DNA of 64,000 bases from positions 1,653,088,062-1,653,152,061 of the forward strand of contig OY728121.1 in the NCBI GenBank assembly GCA_963277665.1. Reading direction: 5' to 3'. Position numbers and translations under genes: made by a program. Position 1 is the stretch's first letter. Every line of letters starts with the position of its first letter. The notes under the pieces were generated by a model. The model did not search any database, was not told where the DNA came from, and saw only the letters and a list, made by a program, of their open reading frames with translations. Of this stretch, positions 38,601 through 51,139 are shown piece by piece. This DNA comes from Viscum album (Eukaryota > Streptophyta > Magnoliopsida > Santalales > Viscaceae).

Positions 38601-39650
38601 TCATTTATCTACATGGTTTCTAGTGTGATGAATAATTTATGTTCTAATATGTTTGATTTTAATTGTTTGATGGGTGTGACCTATATATCCTTCCAATGAA
38701 TTGGGTAAATAGGAATAAAACATGATTAAAATGTTTTTTGTCAAGTAGATTAAATGTTCCAAAATGTTACATGTGAACCTAATTACATATTTTCATATGT
38801 TATACGTGAACTTGATTACACATTCAAAAATGTTATTAATGACCCTGAATAATTTCTAAAAAATGTTATGAGTGAACCCGATTACATTTTCAAAAATAAT
38901 CTTCGTGAAACTGATTATATTTTAATAAATTCTATACATGAACATCATTACATGTCCAGAAATGTTATCTGTTAACCGGATTAAATTTTCACAATGTTAT
39001 TCATGATCCTAATTACACGTTCATATTTATATTTTTGGTCCTAGTTTTTATGTCCATAATATAATTTGTGTACCTATTTTTTATGTTCAAAAGATTATGA
39101 AACGACCGGATTTTGTTTCCTAAACTTAATGAGTGAAACCTTTTCAATTTATGCATGTTTAAATTGTTATAAATTTATGTGTATATCACATTCCATGTAT
39201 TAATTATAATTTTATTATCTCATAGATCATGTGAACTTATTATTCTTATCTGATGAACTTTTATGATTTGTCCCATGACTCAATACTTTGATCTTTGATA
39301 AGAATTTTATAATTTACAAATGTGATGTTCATGTTCTTATTACCTTACACTTATGATATGTTTTATATCTCCCTGTTTTACCCTTACTAAGCATATATAC
39401 TCACCACATTCTTATATTTATTTTCCCATAGGATATGAAGGATGGAATTTGGTATGACATGTCAAAAAGGGTTCTCATTTAGAAGTAATAAGTAAGAGAT
39501 GATGTTGATTATTTATGAACTAGTTTTTTTTATTTCATGTTTCAAAATAAAATAAATCTATATATTTATTGCATGTTATTGTTATGTAAAGTGATTATTA
39601 TACATAAATTTTGAAGTAATATAAATGTATGAAAAAATTGGGTCGTTATA
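35695..39650 (+). repeat. Related LTR, lacking its 5' start, fused to the previous LTR
   Basis: Sequence from about 35700 matches positions some 370 bases into the other LTRs (gtaccaattattaataaa words, as near 21820). The block cccactttctcatcc...gggattaatttt at 36312-36350 matches 4105 and 9630. It has a promoter-like block near 36705, a 33-bp minisatellite, and a splice-acceptor-like block at 39383-39445. It ends ttgggtcgttata at 39638-39650, the mirror of the tataatgacccaa start at 52691, so it is probably closer to that family at its 3' end. Confidence 0.65.
38759..39020 (+). repeat. 33-bp minisatellite in an LTR, 8 units
   Basis: Eight units of 32-33 bases. The common pattern is tcaaaaatgttat, then cgtgaacc, then gattacat. 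Units differ at roughly a quarter of positions. Interspaced, unique spacers are absent, so this is a tandem array. Confidence 0.85.
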
Positions 39651-39656
39651 CTAATA

Positions 39657-39667
39657 AATTTCAGAAC
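39657..39667 (+). other. Possible primer site after the LTR
   Basis: aatttcagaac resembles ggtatcagagc and begins six bases after the LTR end at 39650. If real, this LTR is a 5' LTR whose internal part has been lost or overwritten. Weak match. Confidence 0.3.
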
Positions 39668-41399
39668 ATATTATAAAACAAATTCTTTTCACAATATCAT
39701 AAAACTGGTTTCAAAAATAACCTCCACAAAATTCTCAAATTTTTTTCAAAAACCATTTTTTGAAAATAGAATACAAACTCTCATTGAAATGAGATTCCAA
39801 AAAATCAGTGAGTTTTATTTAAAAAAATATAATAAAATAATTTTATCTCGTTACTGTTTTTATTAAACTCACACCAATGTCATTAACCATTGGAGTCAAT
39901 TTATAATATAAGGGATTCAAAATAAAAAAAATCATAGGACAAAAAATAATATTTTATGGTTTGGTAGTATGGTTTTTCATAACTATGTTTTTTACTTGTA
40001 GCATCCTTTTGAATGGTTTATAAACACATCTACATGGAATATTCATGGTTTTACGGGTGATGTGATCTCACCATGTGGCTCTAGATCATCAAAAATGTTC
40101 ACCCAAAAGAGAAATTTGAACCCCAAAAAATCAAATTTTATAGGGGATCAAAATACACCAAATAAAAATCAATATACCTTTACAATAATCATAAACAATT
40201 TAAAATTCATGATTAAAAACATGAATTCTCATAAAACTCAACACTCAGGTTTACAAAATTTATTTCTAAACTCTCCTTACACCTAACTCTTGAATATAAT
40301 AATTCATGTTTCCAAAATACCAAAATTAATTAATAATAATAGGTATATTCAAGAAACTATGGCTCTGAAAATACTAGGAAATAATACCAATTGACAATAA
40401 CCATCCCCCGTTGATTTGACTTTCCACATGATCCAACCTTCCACTGTGCCGAATAGTCATTCCAGATCCATTTGAGATGGAAAATAGTTCCTTTGTATCA
40501 AGAATGAATACCTAAGAATGATTTCCCCCTTGAATAATTAATTATATAATAATTTAAAACTATTATGATTCTTTCATGGTCTTTTAAGAATTTGGAAATT
40601 TATGTATAAAATAAATATTTTCAATTTTGATAAAACAAATTTTTAGAGTAATGCACAGTAATAATTGAATGAATAAATCCTAAATCTCATCAATTCAAAA
40701 ATTAAAAATAAAATGGATAGTAAAATTTCATATATAGATAAGATAAAATTGATCCATTCTTGTAATATTGATATAAAAATATATTGAAATAACCAAATAA
40801 ATAAACCCAAACTATTTTAATCCATCTCAACGTATGTCAGGGTCAGCCACCACATCTCATAGAATCCATCATTAAAAAACAATAACATAAAACCCAATAT
40901 GTACCACAACCCTGAATACTAAAACATATATGATACCTACATGCACCACATGGTGCATGGAAGGTTTCTATAAAACAGGCTTAGTAGTATTTTAACAAAG
41001 ATATTATGCAATTTATTTTCAAAAAAATGAATGATATTAGTATGAAATATAACATAAATATTGGTTTCTCTAATATGAATGTGATGAAACAAAATATCAT
41101 TCCATAAACTCTTTTATAATAGATACCCACATAGAATAAAAAATAATGAAATCAATCCTTTTTACTAAAACAATTTTATGTTATGGAATGTGGACATTGT
41201 ATTATTTTGTGAAAAAAAATACAAATCACACTTCCACTATACAAAATAATTATCAAAAACATTCTTTATAAAAAAAACACTTTTAATTAATAAAACATTA
41301 TAATACATTTACTAAATTGATATAAAAGTAAAACATATCATAATAAAATTGACATTACTTATACACTAGAACCAACATAAGAATAAATCATTGTAAGGC
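39668..41399. other. A-rich noncoding stretch, possibly minus-oriented LTR debris
   Basis: No plus- or minus-strand domain found. Read on the minus strand, parts near 39700-39800 and 40390-40530 resemble the T-rich later parts of the plus-strand LTRs in word usage, but the match is too loose for a firm call. Confidence 0.3.
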
Positions 41400-42590
41400 C
41401 ATCAAATAAAGTGATAATTCATTATAACAACCATGGTTTTGGGAAAAAAATAAGGATTAAAATTTAATCCCCTGTAAAATTATCAATATGAGCTATGTAT
41501 CATGATAAACACTTCATGACTTTAGTAACATGATGCTATTTTGGTGACTAGAACCCATTTCTGACACTATAGAACATTTAAATGTTGTGGTATTCTAGAA
41601 AAAAAATTCACACTATATAATATTGCATGAGATCACACAATATACTATATTCCACAAAATATATCTTTTCTAACCCAGAAACACTCTCTTGGTAGTGCAT
41701 AGTCTACCCCTAGGAATTTATTTATTTTGATATCCAACTTATTTTCCTATTTCTTTTTAGAAATCAATACATGGATATAGTCTAATAGATAGAGAACTAT
41801 ATTCTCACCAATATAAACTTTAAAAAAATTGAAATAAATATATGTCTCCTCCCACACCATCATATTAAATAACCCCTTTTTCTAGATCTATTCAAAATCC
41901 TCAAAAAATAAATAATGATATAATACATCCCAAAATGAGTCATAAGTTATAACAAGTGTAGTGTCATAAAGAGATAAACTAAGATTCAGGCACACACCTT
42001 AAGAAAATCCCTATATAAAGTTCCAAATAGGAATATAATAGTAATTATTGGAATTCCATTCCAGTTTCCATCAATTTTAAGAGCTCGCATTAAATAATTA
42101 TAAAATACAAAAATGTTGAAAGCCTCTAACAAAACAACATAGAAACTAGAAACAAAATTCATTTTAAAACTAGGTATGGAATCTAATCAATTACTTCATT
42201 TCAATAAATTTCATGTAAAAATACATTTAATATAAATTAATGAACAAAGCCACTTTTATTCACCTCATCTAAATGTCACCAACAATATTATATATTTAGT
42301 ATATTCCTTAATAACCCCATATTTACCCACTTTAAGAACCAAACAAGGTCAAATGATATTAATCATAATATTAAATTTAAACAAGAATGTTATGAAAATA
42401 TTAAAACACATTCCATGTTAAATGATGCATTAGAATTCTTGTAAACTATAAAACGCTTTTATTTGAAGTGAAAAAATGGAAAACTTTATAAAATCCATAA
42501 TAATGGCCACATATATACTTCATTAAGAAAATTTTTTTATTAAAATTCAAGAATAATTCCAATTAAAGTAAAAATACCTACACATTACAA
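41400..42590 (+). repeat. Dispersed repeat block, copy 2
   Basis: Direct-orientation partner of 20000-21420, best from about 42150 on (see that entry). It ends at an 11-base C run at 42591-42601, whereas copy 1 ends at the start of an LTR. No coding capacity. Confidence 0.5.
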
Positions 42591-42601
42591 CCCCCCCCCC
42601 C
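42591..42601. repeat. Poly-C run
   Basis: Eleven C residues at the edge of the repeat block. On the minus strand this is a G run followed by ttgtaatg, which could be a purine tract before an LTR start; unproven. Confidence 0.8.
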
Positions 42602-45600
42602 AAAACATGTAATAATGACTCACTATGAATGGATAAGGTTAAAACAAGAAATGTGAAATCATCTAAAAGAATTAAAAACCCAAAAACCACAATCTAAAAT
42701 CATATTTAGCCCTAATATCATCCCAATAGCCTCTATTATTCATAAGTGGAGAAGTAAACCGGATGGAATAGGTGTATGAGGGATGATAAGGGAAGAACAT
42801 GGGAACAATAAGGGTTTTACCTAATAAATAATCATGAAATCAATAGAGATTGTTATTAATTTAAGGATTAAGGTATAACCTACCTTGATTTTACCGATCC
42901 ATAGATAAAAATGGAGGAGGTGGAACATAAAAAATGTATTAAACATATAGGGGAATAAATAGAAATTGATGTTTTTTAAATTTACCATCTCACATGGTTA
43001 GACCAAAAAATAGGTAAAATTAGACTAAAATATGCCTTACATACTATAAAATCACAACATATTCAACGATTAATTTCATGGTTTACCAAATCATGTGCCG
43101 ATAATGAAATGTTGTAATGATAAAAATTATAGCACCATCGTTAGGTTACTAACATCATTTCTCATACCTATACACAACTGATGAGCCAACATTTTAAGTA
43201 AAAAAGGACATGAATGGTTTCCACTAGATTTCACTTGGTTTAGGAAGACTAGTTCTCTATCGTGTAGACTATCCATGTTCTATAAAATAAAATGGAAAAA
43301 ACTCAAAATATAAATTCTTACTTGGTTTCACATATCTTGTGCTCCAAAATCATGTAGTATATGGGTCAAATATACAAAAGAAAAATTTCAAGCCTATAAA
43401 TTTCAATATTTTCAATGACCTAAAATTATAAATATATGGAACAATTTTGAATTATATATTAAAAATCAATATATAAAATAATTAATGTAGTGTGGAAGGT
43501 ATAAAAAATGAAAATAAATTCATTTTAATCACTTTTGATACCTTTAAACAGAACCCACAAGATATAATGAATTATCAAATTTAATTTTCAATAGAGATAA
43601 TGATAAATTTTAAATTTACCTAAGAAGATACATATTTAAATTTTAACATTAAAAAATTATGAAATAATAAGGACATTATGGAGTGGGTCCAATAGACATA
43701 ATAAAAAATATTCATAACAACAATACATTTTATTAACGAAATATGTATATCAATGAATTAAATTTCATTATTAAATTTTAATTTCACAAAAGAAAAAAGA
43801 TAAGATACCATTCTAAATTAATAATGGATGAATATATCATATTTAGTATAATATAGAAATATAAGAGAGATGATGAATCATGTAAAAGGGGTTATATCAA
43901 AGAAACCCCATATGAGTTAGCTAGTGAATAAGAAAATTCAAAACAACTGTGAAAAATCAAAATTGAACCCTAAATACCATTAATAAGACGAAAATAATGA
44001 TTAAATATATAAATGATGTGGTATATATATAAAACCCAGACTCCAGTAAAATAGAACTGGAAGTCATTTTATTGCATTGGTAAAAATACAAGGATCGTAA
44101 TAAACAGTATCTAACAGTTTAATAGTCTCATGAATCTAGATACATAAATGAGAATTTTATTACATTAAAAATTGATGATACACTTTATGAATAGATAAAC
44201 ATATTATTATTTATCTATTAAAATCCATATTTCCCACATACTAATCTTTATGGTTTCCTAAGGAAATCAAAAACAATATAAGTGGTTGATATTTTACACC
44301 CAGTATAGGGTATTATACAGTTGAATCTATATTAACATAATAATAGAATAAATAATATTATTAGAGTAAAAAAATTCCATAAAAATTTAACTATGGGAAT
44401 AATATTTCCATGCATTATATTATAATAAATAAAACCATATATAAGAATAACTATCTCAATGTGGTGGAATTCGTAGTGTTATGCATCAAAAACACAAAGT
44501 CAATTGCATATTCCAAGATATAAAACATAAATAGGTGTGGCATACAAAAAATTCCCAATTCATTTTTCCTCATTAGACCTATTCATACATCAATTAGATA
44601 CATAATTTTTGGACGCATTCATCACATAATAATCCCAATTTATCCATAAAATAAATAGTATGAACAAACATTACGTATCAAAATGTTTTTATGGAACCTA
44701 ATATATAATCATCTCTAATTAATCAATATGTACATGTATAAGAGTATATTACATTTATAATGTAATAAATTCCCTATTTAAAAGAAGAATATGGACATCT
44801 AGGACAAGATTCGACATAAAATTAAAAAATATATGATATTCATAGAATAATGGAAACTATTTTCAATAATGGGTTTATAATTAAATAATTTCTTCCGGTA
44901 ATATCATGGTACAAGGATACCATAAATAAGAAATATTCATTTATTTAATAGTCTGAAATGGCAGGAGACTAAAGAAATGAATGAAAAATATCTCTAATAA
45001 CCACACTTTTATATCTAGTGCAACATCTACATCCTATAGATACATATGTTGACAGTTTTTTAAAAACCTATAATAATATATTCAAATTCATCATTTTGTT
45101 TTATAAAGATCTTGTGAATCATACAAATAATATCTCATAAGAGTATAATATAGGGTGTTCTCTTAAGACCATTTATTATGGACTAAGAAAAGATTGGTTT
45201 AAAACCAAACCAACCATTTTACAGAAATATTAAGCCTTGTTGAATCTAAGCTAGAGCCTACATCAAATTTTAGTGTTTAGATATGGATTTTATTACTATG
45301 TAACCAAAAACTCTATTCTTTACAAAAATAAATTGGAAGTATTCCTCTATTTATATTTATCATATTGGTTTCTACTAATGTTTATGAATTATAACGGAAT
45401 ATAAAGGTGTTATAATGAGAGTTAATGGTGATCTATCATTAATAATATGATATATAATTTACAACAATTCTGTAAAATAAAATTTCAAATTGAAATGACA
45501 ATTAATTCAAAAATAATACCTTAATAACAAATAATAAGGAATTATAGATCCTTACATCGGAAAAAAATAGGATTGGATAAAGGAGTATAATGATAATTAA

Positions 45601-47040
45601 TGATCAATATATCATTAATAATATATAAAATAAAAGTTAATTTCATTAGAATAAAACCCGGGAAATATATTACAAAAAAATTTAAATTACATTATAACAA
45701 ATGGATTTGAATTAGAATGGAATGGGGGGAGAAGTAACCCTTACATTTAATAATTTCTTCTAAAAGGTTGATAAGAAAACATTAGAACCATTTAAACATT
45801 GAAAAGGGATTCTAGAGATGAAAAAAGAGAGAGGGAACAAGATCAAAACCTTCTTATAGAAAAGAAACGGGGGGATGGGTGTGTATTCATACAGAAATGT
45901 GAGAGATTTTTTTTATTAATTTCCAAACATAGGACTTGTAATTATAGGTTACATAAAATGAAAAACCATTGGCACTCCCTTAGTTTGAGTTCAATTTTAG
46001 TGAAATTTAATACTTTTTTGAGCTTTTATTGTTTTAGAACTGAATTTCATTATATTATGTAACATTGGCCCTCAAACTAGTATTGATTTATAAAATATTT
46101 TTTTGAAATTTGAAATTTCTATTTTAGACGTTTTGAAAGCTTATTATAGGCTTGTAAATTGATATTTATTCATTAATATACATGATATTAAACTAATTAC
46201 TTATTTTTGGATGATAAAGACTGCATACTATTTGTTATGTAATTTTTAATTCATTATTATTTCATAATATTTACCCTATATTCATATTCTATTTACTTAT
46301 ATATCCAAAAAAATAAACTATCTCAGAAAATAATAAAAAAATTAAATATTGGTCAATATTTATGTAAAAATTTCAAATTTGATGTCCTATTATGAAAATA
46401 ATTAACTATATAGGATAATTATATGTATCAACTAAAAATATATATTCATCTTTAAACAATTATTTTAGTGCAAAAAATTTATAGGCTCATTTTCATTTCA
46501 GTTATTTTTATTCTAATACATTTATGTACTATTAAAATACTGTTTATTCCTTAAGATTAATTATTATTAATTATTAATGAAATTATTGTCCAATAGTTTT
46601 ATAACTTTTATTTTATAAATTTATATATAATGGTAAAACTATTATTAAAATGGTTGGATTCTCAATGGTCAAATTCTAAAGGAAATAATCCAACAACCAT
46701 ATTTGTTCTTGCATATACACATCATTATGACTTTCAAAATCATTCAAATACTTCTTATAGTTTCTAAACCATGTCTAATACATGAATAATTATTTTACTG
46801 ATAATATAAATGTTACTTGGATACCATTTATTATTTTTTGAGTATAATCCTTTGGAACACAAGATTTTGGTGTTTCCACATATTGTTAAATGTTTTATGG
46901 TACTAGTGATTTTTTTATTATAAATGTAATTTATAGGTTTTCTATTATACTATAATTTATTGTTATTATAAAACAATAAAGTTTACATTATTAATTATTT
47001 TTTTGATGAAATGATTATTTATGATAGTCAAATTTTAAAT
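42602..47040. other. A-rich noncoding stretch, probable 3' LTR side of the minus-strand gypsy element
   Basis: Four and a half kb without a recognisable domain. Because the minus-strand gypsy pol ends near 47045 with a tail resembling the pol/LTR junction, its 3' LTR should occupy some of this span, but no partner LTR exists in the window to define it. A purine-rich spot, tggggggagaagtaaccc, near 45723 could be a plus-strand purine tract. The Arg/Lys/Glu-rich 87-codon frame at 45799-46062 reflects a purine-rich stretch. Confidence 0.35.
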
Positions 47041-47044
47041 ATGA

Positions 47045-48895
47045 TGGTCTCCACTCTAAAATAATATCATCCATAAATTTTTTGGTCTACATCAATTCAA
47101 GAAAAAATGAGGGTAGTTATTTATCATTTCTTCCTCATGCTCCCATGTTGCTTCTCTTAATTTGGGAATCCTCTAATGTACTAATACCATTCATTTAGTT
47201 GTTATTCATAAAACATTCACTCATGTTTCATGATTCTACATAGCATATTCATTCTTATAAAAGTTAGGTTCGAGCTCTATTTTATTTGAAGATATTATAT
47301 ATATAAGGTGTGGCATATGATTCATTATAATTGTGATGTGAAATAAATAATGTACATTAGAGAGGTTGGGTGGTAATTAAAACTAATAATCTATAGCTCC
47401 AATTCACTCTAAAATATAAAAAGTTCCAATGTTCATTAGACATAGATACCCCTTCTTACCAATTCTTATAATACCCATCTATAGTGATTCATTCAATTAC
47501 ATACGATCCAACACATAAAATTCCATGTACCTCCTTTAATTATCAGAATATCTTTTATGTCTAATTTAATCAACCTTGATATGATTTTGGATAGATCACA
47601 CTTTTTCAATTATCATAAGAATAGGTTTATACAAACTAGCTTCCTTTCCTCGATTTCATCCAAAAAATATGGAGTAAGAGATATTTTACTATAAAATTAT
47701 TTATTTGGTTCCATTTATATGATCAAATTGAAGATATTATTGGGTGAAAATTACACCCATTTTAGGTATTTATCTAATTTTACAAGGAATTTATGTGAAA
47801 ATGACCATATAATGTCACATAATGTTTATATTGTCCATTCAATAATCCCATAAATTTATGGATGATAAATGGTGCTCAAATGTATCCCAATTTTCAGTTT
47901 ATTTGGAATAATATTCCTGAACCATGATGTGAAATGAGGGTCTTGATCAGATAACATTGATAAAGATTAATTATGAGGTCTCACAAATTCATTGATATTG
48001 AGTCATGAAAGACATTAAAGGGATAGATCTTCCTTTATTTGAAATAAAGGTCAATACAAGGTAAGGGGATCCATAATGACCAATTTATAATAATTAATTT
48101 TATAGGTTTTAGAAATTCTAGAAATAATTCACATTATGATATTTTTACGCTTTCAAAGTGAAATATGGAGAGGTTTCATGACACCCTTTATATGTTTTCT
48201 CTCGACTATTATTTTTGTCAATACCATGCATTTTAACACATATTCGTTTATTTCAATAATTATTTCTTCTAAATAGATGTTCCATTTTAGATCCCTATAT
48301 ATTATGGTACTACTTGGGTTTATTGATATGTTTGATGTGTGAGATTAATCAAGAAATAACCTTTTTTTATCAGGTATGGATGGGACACATAGCATCTTTC
48401 AAAATAAGAATACACTATCTTCATTGATGAAGTATGTTACTCTCCCATCCGCCATGGATTTTATTTTATTTTTTAAACCATTTTTTTCTTATTGAGACTA
48501 TTTATCTTCTACAATTAATCTGGTTTTGAAATTACTTGAAAAGGAAAAGATTTCTTCTCTTCCTTGATAATTTCTATTTCCAAGTTTACTAAATCCACGA
48601 AAATCCTGTCCATGTTTATCCCTAATAAGAATATAACACCCTAATCCTTCCTAGTCAATGATTTTTCCTCCTTGTTTTCATTTGGATAGGGGTATAGTGT
48701 TTAATATTTATAGTCCCTGGGTAGTTTTATCCATCTACATTGTTTCATTTTAAGATATTTATCCATGAATATATACATAAATATTTTTTGATCAGTAAAT
48801 ATGTGACTTGTATCACCATAATGATTTTCCCTCCATATATATATAAATATAATAATACAATTTTGCTATCAAGATCAACAGTTAGACAATTGTTT
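47045..48895 (-). pseudogene. Ty3/gypsy pol remnant, 3' part: end of RNase H, integrase, chromovirus-type tail
   Basis: Read on the minus strand from 48895 downward: the rest of RNase H (TDQK, then CRWIKL, at about 48890-48690), integrase core around 48090-47860 with SDQDPHFTSWF near 47955-47920, and the C-terminal tail REATWEHEEEMINNYP at 47156-47110. Next come words like the pol/LTR junction (ttcatggatgatattattt... tggaga read as a decayed purine-tract region) near 47065-47045. Stops and frame changes are frequent. It continues the pol at 51140-51364, from which it is separated by the solo LTR. Confidence 0.82.
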
Positions 48896-49303
48896 TGGCC
48901 ACACCCCGACCATGGACGCCTACTTATTTTATTTTAGTATTATTCTTTTCTCAATCCCGCATCGTTTGAACGAGGATTAGTTGGGTCCGAGTTTTAATTT
49001 TTTGATGATTTACATTTTTTTGTGGGTCTCATGCCGTTGTTGGGTCACCGCACTACTATCGGTAACTGTGTGTTTGGTCCTAGTGAGTGTGCGGTGGCCT
49101 GATAGTTCAAATAAATAATAAATTAAATAAATAATTTGTGTTAAATAAAAGAGGAAGCTAAATAAAACTTTATATAGATAAAGAGAGTATAAAATAATAA
49201 ATTAAAAGAATGTAAAATATTTAATATTGTTTATATATTATTATGTATAAGAGCATTATTATGATTTTTTTTATTGTGGATATCATTGTAACTATTATAA
49301 TTA

Positions 49304-49374
49304 TGTTTATTATTATTATTATTTATTATTATTATTATTATTTATTATTATTATTATTACTACTTTATTATAAT
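49304..49374. repeat. (ATT)n microsatellite
   Basis: About 70 bases of TTA/ATT repeats with a few interruptions, just before the C-rich block of the solo LTR. Confidence 0.85.
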
Positions 49375-49389
49375 TATTAATTTTATGAA

Positions 49390-49720
49390 AGCCCAGTCCC
49401 CCCTTCCCCTCTGTGTGAGGCACCTGACCCCCCCCCCCCAACCTCGTTTCCTCTTGCACATTGCGCACCTGCTTGTGGTCACCCCCCTTCCCTTGTCCAG
49501 CCTGCGCAGGCCACCGACCCCTTCCCTTGTCTATTCGGTGCGAGGCTGCTGATGCCTTCCCTTTTATAGCTAGCGTTTGTCCACCGCTCCCCCCCCCCCC
49601 CCTCTAGGCCAGTCCGGCCCGCTCCCCTCCTCCCGGCTAGATAGCTTGGACGCAACCCCCTCTACCCGGTGGTTTCCCTATTCTGGTGTGGCCTACTCTG
49701 CCCTGCCCTGACATGGCTGA
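49390..49720 (+). promoter_or_regulatory. C-rich, CpG-retaining block of the solo LTR with TATA-like site
   Basis: A pyrimidine-rich stretch with repeated runs of 8-14 C and words cttcccttgtc, caccgac and ccttccc. It includes cccttttatagc near 49557. Base composition contrasts sharply with the flanks. It is likely the promoter/leader of this LTR family, comparable in kind to the GC-rich island at 17030-17310. Confidence 0.5.
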
Positions 49721-50796
49721 AACCCCTCCCCTTTCATACAATGATATTCTCCTCCATTGTATTTATCTATTTTTATGTGTTTTTCTCAAATCAATCCACA
49801 CTCTAATACCATGTGTCGTATTTTTTCATTTTTCTCAGTATCTAGGGTATGTGTTTGGTCTGCGGAGTGGTATTCTTCCTTCCATATTTGTTCCTTCATG
49901 TTCACATAGGTGATGTTTGGGTAATGCTTTTGAAGAAATTGGACTTAAAGGACTGTTTGGATCTTCCAACTCATAAGTGAAGTTGTGTTAACTTTTAGAG
50001 TGGTTTATTTTTGGACATTTTGTGTGATTGGTCATGGGTTTTTAAATGTTTTTAGAAAATGGTTTTGACATGTATGTGACGTGACAGCCCGGTTGGAACT
50101 TTGTTTAATGTGGAGAGGTCGAATGTGTTTTTGGGGGCACTCCTCTCTAGGTTAAACCTTTATGTGTGAATATATAGGAAGCTTTTGTGTTTGGTGTTGG
50201 CATGTGGAGTGAGATGATTCATTTGTGTTAGGTCCTCCTACTAACATGTTATTATAATAACCACTATGGGTTCCTGGGAATATTTTTATTTATTGAGTGA
50301 TGGTTTCATATCAAACCCGATTAGATGGGTTGGTACCCACTGGTAGGTATAGATTCCATATGGAGAGTGTTGCTGGTTTCTTTTTCTGTGAGGACGGCCA
50401 GTTGGTTTTAGACATAGGAGCTTCACTATAGTCCAGTAGGTGGTTCTGAACCGAATTTGTCCATGGGTCTTCTAGGGATGTTTTGGATCACCCATGCTTA
50501 CTGGATTATTTAAATTTATTGTTTACTTTCCATTGCACTAGTTTATTTTCAGTTTTCACATTTTACTTCTTTTACTCCAGCCTAGCTTTGGTACATTCTA
50601 TTTTGGATTTTTTTTTTAAAATGACAAATGATTTTTGGAAATGGTATGTAGTGTGTGTTGGGATTTTAAATGGGAAAACATGTTTCTTATTTTAAAATGA
50701 TAAAACCCTAATTTTATAATTGTATTTCAAACTTGTTCCATTGGACTATTTTTGGGAAATGGAATACTTATATTATTTTGTTTTATTTGGCATCCC

Positions 50797-50845
50797 TACT
50801 AAGCATCTCGGTGCTCTTGGCTATCATATTCTTTCAGTTGCAGGT
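50797..50845 (+). promoter_or_regulatory. Conserved LTR 3' block with splice-acceptor-like sequence
   Basis: tactaagcatctcggtgctc is followed by a pyrimidine run and ttctttcag-ttgcag. Related blocks lie at 39383-39445 (ttactaagcat...ctcacc, ttttcccataggatatgaag), 11974-12025 and 6469-6510. A branch-point-like tactaa, a pyrimidine tract and AG together suggest a 3' splice site; this is inference. Confidence 0.45.
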
Positions 50846-51139
50846 GCAGTTATTTTCTAGTTTTCGAGATTAGTTGCTCAGTATTGGAGCAGGGTTGAGT
50901 CTGAGTTGGGTGGTGACCTAAAAGGTCACAAGGACGTATTTTAGGTTTTATTTTCTTCTTACTACTAGTTTCCATTATTATTGTCAGTTTTTTTGTCTGT
51001 TTATTTTTTATTCAAGGGCCAAATCATTCCCAATGGTTAAATTTTTATGCATGGAACTAGTTTCTAGCCCGTGGGGATCAGGAACGCCCTTCGGGCCATG
51101 TCATGGACCAGCTTGGGTGAGCGGTTTAGGGTCGAACCA

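Larger units (their letters stand above)
48896..51139 (+). mobile_element. Solo LTR inserted within RNase H of a gypsy element
   Basis: RNase H coding on the minus strand stops near 51140 (after SHE, then a decayed YVTHDL-like word) and resumes near 48893 (an AAIVFAL-like word), so these 2.24 kb are an insertion. The ends are inverted-like: tggccacaccccgacc at left and gggtcgaacca at right, as in LTRs starting TGTCACACCCCGACC. No internal region or second LTR accompanies it, so it is a solo LTR. A TATA-like cccttttatagc (about 49557), a C-rich leader-like block (49390-49720) and a 3' block at 50797-50840 give plus orientation. I could not confirm a target duplication. Confidence 0.72.

Noticed and set aside
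38759..39020. CRISPR-like array
   Set aside because: Units are contiguous, degenerate and lack constant repeats with unique spacers; the context is a plant LTR. The same holds for the arrays at 12639, 28741 and 35038.
45799..46062. 87-codon basic protein
   Set aside because: The Arg/Lys/Glu start comes from a purine-rich stretch; no known domain and no sign of codon constraint.
48896..48937. Frame 48740-48937 crossing into the solo LTR
   Set aside because: It spans a transposon junction and is antisense to the decayed RNase H; no support as a gene.
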